The position numbers and the translations under genes are program-made. A DNA stretch of 64,000 nucleotides from CAZBLK01 sp964492715 (GTDB lineage: Bacteria; Bacillota; Clostridia; Lachnospirales; WRBF01), in assembly GCA_964492715.1 (NCBI GenBank), contig CAZBLK010000002.1, positions 103,226 through 167,225 of the forward strand, written 5' to 3'. Below, in pieces: positions 58,940 to 64,000 of the stretch. Within the stretch, counting starts at the first letter, position 1. Every line of letters begins with the position of its first letter. The notes under the pieces were generated by a model that did no database searches, was not told the DNA's origin, and saw only the letters and a list, made by a program, of their open reading frames with translations.

Positions 58940-59419
58940 TTATTGCACCTCCTCTGATAGTTCAAGTTTCAATAGTTTTAGCGCTTTTCGCTGCCTAGTA
59001 ACGACAGTGCCTTGCGGAATTTTTAGGCTTTCGGCGGTTTGTGCCAAAGTAAAGCCAGAAAAATATCTTAAAATAACAACGTCTTTTAGCGGTTGCGGCA
59101 AACGCAAAATTGCGTCCTTTAGGGGCAGCGCATCAAAAGCATTTTCTTCTGCTTCAGAAATTGTTTCAGGAACTTCCTCAAATATAAGAACACGCTTTCT
59201 TCGCCTAAGCTCTTTTTTGCACTCGTTTATTAAAATGCGTGTAAGCCATGTTTCAAAAAATTCTGCCTGGCGAAGCTTTTGCATTGCTTTAAAGCCATGG
59301 AAAACAGCTTCGTCTACTGCATCTATAGCAAGGTTTTCATTTCCAAGGTAAAGAAAAGCTGTGCGGTAAAGGCGGTTTTTAATTTTTTCGGTTCGAGCAG
59401 TAAATTCGTCTGGGGTCAA
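58940..59419 (-). CDS. ECF-type RNA polymerase sigma factor
   Basis: The 159-residue protein has region 2 (IKNRLYRTAFLYLGNENLAI, DAVDEAVFHGFKAMQKLRQ, FETWLTRILINECKKELRRR) and region 4 (PLKDAILRLPQPLKDVVILR, YFSGFTLAQTAESLKIPQGT). The TTG start at 59419 after AAAGGAG is chosen because the longer frame adds unlike residues. The anti-sigma gene follows 4 nt later. The target regulon is unknown; the neighbouring surface protein gene is a candidate. Confidence 0.88.
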   Translation of the reverse strand: MTPDEFTARTEKIKNRLYRTAFLYLGNENLAIDAVDEAVFHGFKAMQKLRQAEFFETWLTRILINECKKELRRRKRVLIFEEVPETISEAEENAFDALPLKDAILRLPQPLKDVVILRYFSGFTLAQTAESLKIPQGTVVTRQRKALKLLKLELSEEVQ

Positions 59420-59570
59420 TTTGCACTGCTCCTTTCTTTTTGTTGGGTATGTGGCAATCAAAAATTTGAATTGCTTTATATACATTAGACGTTTAAGCTA
59501 ATGGTTTTGATTTAGGTATATAAAAAATATTATTTAAAAAACTAAACTGTTTATTTTACAACTTTAACAC

Positions 59571-59595
59571 AAAAAAACAACCCCCAAAAGGGGGT
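59571..59595 (-). terminator. Intrinsic terminator of the stalk-domain protein gene
   Basis: Minus strand ACCCCC-TTTT-GGGGGT hairpin followed by TG and seven T, 17 nt after the stop of the gene. Confidence 0.93.
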
Positions 59596-59611
59596 CGTTT
59601 TTGAAAAACCA

Positions 59612-62506
59612 TTAAGCAGCAGGGTTTGTTGTTGTTGTTGTACCAGTAAGAGTTTTAGTTTCGTTACCTGGGTTAAACACAGCTGTTTTTTCTGCATCTT
59701 CCCAAATTACGTTTACGCCTAAAGCTTTACCAAGTTGCTTAAATGGAATATAAACTCTGTCGTTTTTGTTTTCTGCCTTAATTTCTTTTCCTGTTTCAGT
59801 AATCATAGTTACAGCAGTGCCGTTTACAAGCATTTTGCTGCTGCCAACTCTGAACTGAACAGTTTTAGAAGGCATAAGGATTGTTACAGTTTTTTCTGCG
59901 TCGTCCCAAATGATAGAGTCGTCTGGAATACCAAGAGCGTTCGATATGAAACGTACTGGCACCATTGTCGAGTCACTTTCAGTTGAGAGGTATGCAGCTA
60001 CGCCATCTGGCATTGATACTTCTGTACCGTTTTTAGTGTACATGTTTGAACCAATTTTTACACGTACTTCAGCAGCCTCTGGCTCTGTTGAAGGTGAAGT
60101 TACACGCATGTAGTCTGCGCTTACACCTTCAGTTGTGAAGCGTGAAAGGTGGTTGATTGTTGCAATACCTGGTGTTTGAGTGTAGTAACGGTATACATAG
60201 TTTGCAGCTGTTGCTGTGCCACCAACAAATACTTTATAGTTGTAAGCGTTGCTGAAAGGTACAGCACGGTTTACAGTTAAAGCAACGTTAGAAAGCTTAA
60301 TTGTAGAAATCTTTGATGATGGCTTAACTACACGGAAGCCGTAGCCGCTTGTAGTACCTGTTCCTGTGTTTGCAATTGCAACTTTTGCAAGTTGAATATC
60401 ACCAGCTGTTACTTCAGACTTAATGTCCTTTGTAGAAACAGTGATACCATCTAAAACGTCAGTTGAAAGAGCAATTACAGAGTCTCTTAAAAGGTAACCG
60501 GCTGCATTTTCTGTAATAGTAATGTCAGCAGTAGGAATTACTTGGTAACCAATCTTAACGTCTGTTACTTTTGTGTCAACCTTTACAGGTCTTACAGCCT
60601 TAGCAATAACTACGTCTGGAAGTGGACCGTATTCATCACTTAAACCTGTTTTTGAAACAGAAAGTGCGATGTCAGCAGACGAACCGTCAGCAGGAGCAAA
60701 CTCTGGGTCAATAGAAACCCACATGTCAAAAGTGATGCTTGCTGCTTTAGTACCGCTTGTATTAATGTTTCTAAATACTAAGTCACGTTCATTTACATAG
60801 AAGTTGCTGTAGCCTGGGATAGTGCCGTTGTTAACAGCAACTTCATCTTTAAGGTTAGACAATTGTTGGCTGGAGCCGTTAATATATTGTTGGTTTGCAA
60901 GCTCGCTTGTGTCAGTAATTTCTACCTTGATGAACTTAACGCCTTCTGGAAGTGTAAACACTGTTCTGTCAAGTGAGTTCCAAGAGTTTGGAGCGTTTTC
61001 CTTAAACGTTACACGAGCAGTTTTGTGGTAAGAGTCGGAAGCAGCGTTAAACGAAGGTGTGCCTGAAGCTGTCATGTTTTCAGGGTGAAAACGGCCTGTA
61101 ACAAGAGTAGGAACAGCCTTGTTTGTGTCTGTTACGTTAAACGTAAGGTTACGCTCTACAGCGTTTGCAATTTGGAATTCAAAATCAATGTTTGTGTTGC
61201 TGCCTGTTCTTGGGCCAGTAAGCTTTGCTTTAATTGCGCCAAGTGAAAGCCCAGAAAGGTTTGTGTTGCTTGCAACAAGGTGAAGGTTTCTAATTGACAT
61301 AAGCCCTGTGCCTGTGTTGTAGTTTGTAGTAATGTTTGGTGCAGTAACAGAAATTGAAGAACCGTCAGTACCAAAAGAAATACCATTATTTACAGTTGCT
61401 TCTGGAATTCTGTGTGGTGTGTAAGCACCAGCATACGCTACTGTAGTTGGAGCAGTAGTAGAGACTGCTTGTACAAACCTGTAGCCAGTAGGGGCAGTGA
61501 TTGTGTAAGTTCCGCCTGGTACAAACGCACCATACACGTTTTCACCGATGTTTAATTCGGAAAGGAAGAAGGTGTATTGTGAATTTGGCATTTTGTTTGC
61601 AGGAACTTCTGCATAAATGTAGCCCTTTGGAATATTTGAAGTAGAAATAACTGTTTGTGAAGAATTATACCCGCTTATTGAAAGAATAGGTGCAGGTTGG
61701 TAAATGCTTGCTACTACAGGTTCATTTTCCTCTGTTGTTTTGAAAACAAGCGGAATGTTAATTGTGTCATTGTTTGTTACTGTAGCTACTGGTTGAGTAA
61801 GCACAGTGTAAGTTAAACTTGGGTTTACACTTACTGTTGCACCAGTTTCGTCTATAACGTTAACATTAGCATTTGTTGCTTGGAATGCAGCATAAGCCGC
61901 TTGGTTAGTTGTAGAAACTGTTGAGTTAGCTGTAAATGTCATTAAGTCAACGTTTTTAATTGTTACCCAAGCAACGCCCGGTTGTGACTGGTTTACAGTC
62001 AAACTGTAAGGAACGCTGCCATAAGCTGGGTTTGGCGTAGATGGTGTACCGGCATCAGCTGCAACATCAAATGTAAACTGAGGGTAAGCAGTGCCGCCAT
62101 AAGTTCCTGCCGGAACAGTAATTCTATTCATAGTAGGAGCTACCGGAGCAGTTGTACTAGTATAAAAAGAATTACGGTCTGTAGCATGTTGTTTTAAATT
62201 TGTTGTAGGGTTGCCGTTGTTGTCATAAAGAGCCCAGTCAGCGTTTGTAAGGGCAATTGAAAACATAACGTCTCTGCCGCTTGCTGCAAGGGCTGCTGTG
62301 TTAAGCCCTGTATCTAAAGAAATGTGGTAGTAAGGCGACAACTGGTCAACACCTGGTCTAATGTTTCCTGCTTCTCTGAAGTAAGTTCCCTTTGGCGTGT
62401 TGCGTGCTGTTTCGCCAGTAATGTAGTACGACGCACCAAAGACGTTCAGTGACAAAAGCGATGCTGTCATCACTGAAGCCATAAGAAAAGCAATCTTTTT
62501 TCTCAT
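59612..62506 (-). CDS. Large secreted protein with C-terminal copper-amine-oxidase-N (stalk) domain
   Basis: A 964-residue protein starting MRKKIAFLMASVMTASLLSL, a signal peptide ending near NVFGA. Most is Thr/Asn/Val/Ala-rich beta-sandwich-like sequence of unknown fold. The last 150 residues contain a stalk domain with two units: STMVPVRFISNALGIPDDSI, IWDDAEKTVTILM, DRVYIPFKQLGKALGVNVIW and EDAEKTAVFNPG. It may be a surface-layer or wall protein; no SLH motif was seen. ATG 62506 after AAGGAGGAA. Confidence 0.85.
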   Translation of the reverse strand: MRKKIAFLMASVMTASLLSLNVFGASYYITGETARNTPKGTYFREAGNIRPGVDQLSPYYHISLDTGLNTAALAASGRDVMFSIALTNADWALYDNNGNPTTNLKQHATDRNSFYTSTTAPVAPTMNRITVPAGTYGGTAYPQFTFDVAADAGTPSTPNPAYGSVPYSLTVNQSQPGVAWVTIKNVDLMTFTANSTVSTTNQAAYAAFQATNANVNVIDETGATVSVNPSLTYTVLTQPVATVTNNDTINIPLVFKTTEENEPVVASIYQPAPILSISGYNSSQTVISTSNIPKGYIYAEVPANKMPNSQYTFFLSELNIGENVYGAFVPGGTYTITAPTGYRFVQAVSTTAPTTVAYAGAYTPHRIPEATVNNGISFGTDGSSISVTAPNITTNYNTGTGLMSIRNLHLVASNTNLSGLSLGAIKAKLTGPRTGSNTNIDFEFQIANAVERNLTFNVTDTNKAVPTLVTGRFHPENMTASGTPSFNAASDSYHKTARVTFKENAPNSWNSLDRTVFTLPEGVKFIKVEITDTSELANQQYINGSSQQLSNLKDEVAVNNGTIPGYSNFYVNERDLVFRNINTSGTKAASITFDMWVSIDPEFAPADGSSADIALSVSKTGLSDEYGPLPDVVIAKAVRPVKVDTKVTDVKIGYQVIPTADITITENAAGYLLRDSVIALSTDVLDGITVSTKDIKSEVTAGDIQLAKVAIANTGTGTTSGYGFRVVKPSSKISTIKLSNVALTVNRAVPFSNAYNYKVFVGGTATAANYVYRYYTQTPGIATINHLSRFTTEGVSADYMRVTSPSTEPEAAEVRVKIGSNMYTKNGTEVSMPDGVAAYLSTESDSTMVPVRFISNALGIPDDSIIWDDAEKTVTILMPSKTVQFRVGSSKMLVNGTAVTMITETGKEIKAENKNDRVYIPFKQLGKALGVNVIWEDAEKTAVFNPGNETKTLTGTTTTTNPAA

Positions 62507-63282
62507 TGTTTTTTTCCTCCTTATAGTTTTTTGCAGTGAGTGTGAAAAAACAAACAGGCAAAAAGCCACAAGCACCGTGCGCCGACACCTTTTTAAACTA
62601 TGCCCTTTAAGCTTCCAGCCTACGAGCCAAAACCCACAAACCGTCGTGTTTAAAAAGCTAAAAATATGTCAACACTAATCACTAAAATATAATGAAATTC
62701 TTCGGAAGCTTGCCCCACCTCAAAATTTTGCGTTAGGCAAATTAAACTTTTTTTCAGTACAGGCTTTATAAATTCAAGCGTCCGTTCGTTGAGTTTTCGG
62801 CAAAGCTGCCGAATAAAAGCACTGAAAAGCATTTAAAAGCCTAATGCGGTATTTCACACGAGGTTGAAAATAATTCAAGCGTTTTGGCGTTTTTTCGCCT
62901 TTGCGGTTTGCTTTTTAAAACACATTTTAAAGCGTATATTAATGAAGAAAACCGCAAGCATACCATTTTCCGAATAAAGCTTTTAAAATAACCAAAACAA
63001 AGCTTTATTAAAAAAATGAACATGCCTTGTAATGTAATGTAAAAATTTTAAACTATAGCAGTTGCTATATTGCGGCTTGTGCTAACCGCTTGTTTAAAAT
63101 GATATCCGCCCGAATATTTTTTTGCCGTTCGGGCTTATAAGTATTATTGGATTTTTTGTTTTTTTTATTCCAATGGGAAGTTGGGTTTATTATCCAAAAG
63201 ATAAAAATTGCTGTTTGTTTATAAGTTAACAATAATATATTTAGAAGTGAAGTCATTTAAAAATAGTCTTACAAGTAAAATA
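62507..63282. other. 776-nt gene-free stretch upstream of the stalk-domain protein
   Basis: No convincing ORF. On the minus strand it holds the probable long leader of the surface protein gene, with hairpins GGCGAAAAAACGCC (about 62890-62905) and CGGCAGCTTTGCCG (about 62800-62815). A TTGACA at 62667-62672 lacks a matching -10. A TATAGCAGTTGCTATA palindrome lies at 63055-63070. Confidence 0.4.
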
Positions 63283-63297
63283 AAAATGCAATAATGT

Positions 63298-63326
63298 TTG
63301 ACGAAAATTGTAAAATATGGTAAAGT
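63298..63326 (+). promoter_or_regulatory. Promoter of toxin copy 1
   Basis: TTGACG (63298-63303), 17-nt spacer ending TGG, TAAAGT (63321-63326). The same sequence recurs in copy 2. Confidence 0.7.
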
Positions 63327-63353
63327 GTAATCAAGCATAGACAAGGGCGGTGT

Positions 63354-63380
63354 GGCTAGTCTCCGAAAGGAGGTGAAGCC
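63354..63380 (+). promoter_or_regulatory. Shine-Dalgarno-sequestering hairpin, copy 1
   Basis: GGCT (63354-63357) pairs with AGCC (63377-63380), and CTCC-GAAA-GGAG (63361-63372) hides the AAAGGAGG ribosome binding site in a tetraloop stem. Confidence 0.7.
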
Positions 63381-63382
63381 GT

Positions 63383-63487
63383 ATGTTGCATGAATGGATT
63401 GCAAGCATTGGAACAGTAGTTATTTCTATAACTGCCGTGGCTAGTGTAGTAATACAAATTGTTACATATTTTAACACAAAAAAATAA
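63383..63487 (+). CDS. Holin-like type I toxin peptide, copy 1
   Basis: The 34-residue peptide MLHEWIASIGTVVISITAVA then SVVIQIVTYFNTKK has one membrane helix and a lysine end, like the putative holin-like toxins of the TxpA/BsrG group. Overexpressed family members damage the membrane. AAAGGAGGTG lies 8 nt before the ATG but is within a hairpin. An antisense RNA overlaps its 3' end. Identification is by size, layout and resemblance, not by alignment. Confidence 0.8.
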   Translation: MLHEWIASIGTVVISITAVASVVIQIVTYFNTKK

Positions 63488-63592
63488 GCCGCCCAACGAG
63501 GTATGGCTTATTTATGATTTAAACATTTAAATTAGAAGCCGCACCGCAACCTATGCGATACTAAGAGAGTGTTCACGCACTCTCTTTTTCAT
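63478..63592 (-). ncRNA. Antisense antitoxin RNA, copy 1 (predicted)
   Basis: Promoter on the minus strand TTTACA (63622-63627), 17-nt spacer ending TGG, TATAAT (63599-63604). Predicted RNA of about 115 nt ends at hairpin AATAAGCC/GGCTTATT followed by seven T (63478-63512). It overlaps the last codons and 3' UTR of the toxin, as RatA does for txpA. Confidence 0.75.
63564..63590 (+). terminator. Terminator of toxin mRNA, copy 1
   Basis: AGAGAGTG (63564-63571)/CACTCTCT (63578-63585) stem with a 6-nt loop and TTTTT tail. Confidence 0.88.
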
Positions 63593-63646
63593 GCATTTAT
63601 TATACCAGTAAACTTACCAATTGTAAAGAAAAAAATGCAATAATGT

Positions 63647-63675
63647 TTGACGAAAATTGTAAAATATGGTAAAGT
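63647..63675 (+). promoter_or_regulatory. Promoter of toxin copy 2
   Basis: TTGACG (63647-63652), 17-nt spacer, TAAAGT (63670-63675), identical to copy 1. Confidence 0.7.
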
Positions 63676-63731
63676 GTAATCAAGCATAGACAAGGGCGGT
63701 GTGGCTAGTCTCCGAAAGGAGGTGAAGCCGT

Positions 63732-63836
63732 ATGTTGCATGAATGGATTGCAAGCATTGGAACTGTAGTTATGTCAATAGCTGCTATAGTTGGTGCAGTA
63801 ATGCAAATTGTTACATATTTTAACACAAAAAAATAA
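63732..63836 (+). CDS. Holin-like type I toxin peptide, copy 2
   Basis: The 34-residue peptide MLHEWIASIGTVVMSIAAIV then GAVMQIVTYFNTKK matches copy 1 in the first 13 and last 10 residues, while the membrane helix has changed at several positions but stayed hydrophobic. This pattern suggests the peptide is under selection. The leader and sequestered ribosome binding site are the same as in copy 1. Confidence 0.8.
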   Translation: MLHEWIASIGTVVMSIAAIVGAVMQIVTYFNTKK

Positions 63837-63944
63837 GCCGCCCCCAGCAAGGTATGGCTTATTTATAAATTAATATATTTAATAAAAGGCCGCACCGCAA
63901 CCTATGCGATACTAAGAGAGTGTTGACCGCACTCTCTTTTTCAT
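63827..63944 (-). ncRNA. Antisense antitoxin RNA, copy 2 (predicted)
   Basis: Minus-strand promoter TTTACA (63974-63979), 17-nt spacer, TATAAT (63951-63956). The terminator hairpin lies at 63832-63863 with seven T. The RNA overlaps the toxin 3' end as in copy 1, but differs in several bases. Confidence 0.73.
63915..63941 (+). terminator. Terminator of toxin mRNA, copy 2
   Basis: AGAGAGTG (63915-63922)/CACTCTCT (63930-63937) with a 7-nt loop (one longer than copy 1) and T-tract. Confidence 0.87.
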
Positions 63945-64000
63945 GCATTTATTATACCAGTAAACTTACCAATTGTAAAGAAAAAAATGCAATAACATTT

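Larger units (their letters stand above)
63285..64000. repeat. Tandem repeat of a 349-352-bp toxin-antitoxin unit
   Basis: Units begin at 63285, 63634 and 63986 with AATGCAATA. The first two are nearly identical over promoter, leader, coding sequence and terminators; the third runs off the window after about 15 nt. Confidence 0.9.

Noticed and set aside
59468..59480. Further inverted-repeat element upstream of the sigma factor
   Set aside because: Only one end-like word (GAATTGCTTTATA) was found, with no matching partner within 150 nt.
59486..59510. Autoregulatory ECF promoter upstream of the sigma factor (CGTCTA -10)
   Set aside because: CGTCTA is present on the minus strand but the only AAAAC-like -35 is 12 nt away instead of about 16.
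62650..63256. Three 60-63-codon minus-strand frames in the stretch before the toxin array
   Set aside because: No ribosome binding sites, biased AT-rich composition and no recognisable features.

Overview
The window looks like the chromosome of a motile, anaerobic, low-GC Gram-positive bacterium of the class Clostridia, probably in or near the Lachnospirales. The evidence is AT-rich spacers with sigma-A promoters, strong AGGAGG ribosome binding sites, frequent TTG starts, a Clostridia-type flagellar operon (fliY, flbD, an MgtE-like gene, a TIGR02530-type gene), a selenium-dependent molybdenum hydroxylase system, ECF-type thiamine uptake under a TPP riboswitch, and BclA-like collagen-repeat surface proteins. 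The genus is not established. One 100-N assembly gap lies at 53838-53937.

Layout. 1-7.5 kb: 5' end of glutamate dehydrogenase, maf, then a plus-strand run with a CdaR/PucR-type regulator, ftsE-ftsX, a coiled-coil M23 endopeptidase, a membrane protein, and a secreted protein with three FMN-binding-like repeats. 7.5-12.1 kb (minus): adenine deaminase, a guanine/8-oxoguanine-type deaminase and an AzgA-type purine permease with its own promoter and a structured leader. 12.4-23.1 kb (minus): two molybdenum hydroxylases (a three-subunit xanthine dehydrogenase and a fused, probably selenium-dependent enzyme) with maturation genes mocA/ygfJ, moeA, an XdhC-like gene, yqeB and yqeC. Together these regions import purines, deaminate them and oxidise hypoxanthine and xanthine.

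23.2-45.0 kb (minus): a 25-gene flagellar operon from flgB to flhB, preceded by an extended -10 sigma-A promoter. Its first intergenic spaces each hold copies of a short inverted-repeat element that recurs near the collagen-like genes. flhA does not follow flhB.

45.6-59.6 kb: a ferredoxin-type aldo/keto reductase, thiT with promoter, TPP riboswitch and terminator, two tandem TPR glycosyltransferases, two collagen-like proteins that share one globular domain placed at opposite ends, capE-capF sugar-nucleotide genes, a 37-residue lysine-rich ORF with a 25-bp perfect terminator stem, and a sigma factor/DUF4179 anti-sigma pair. The glycosyltransferases, collagen-like proteins and capEF could form a surface glycoprotein locus.

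59.6-64.0 kb: a large secreted protein with a C-terminal copper-amine-oxidase-N (stalk) domain, a long gene-free stretch, and two tandem copies (a third starting at the edge) of a type I toxin-antitoxin module: a 34-residue hydrophobic peptide with a sequestered Shine-Dalgarno sequence and a convergent antisense RNA with its own promoter and terminator.
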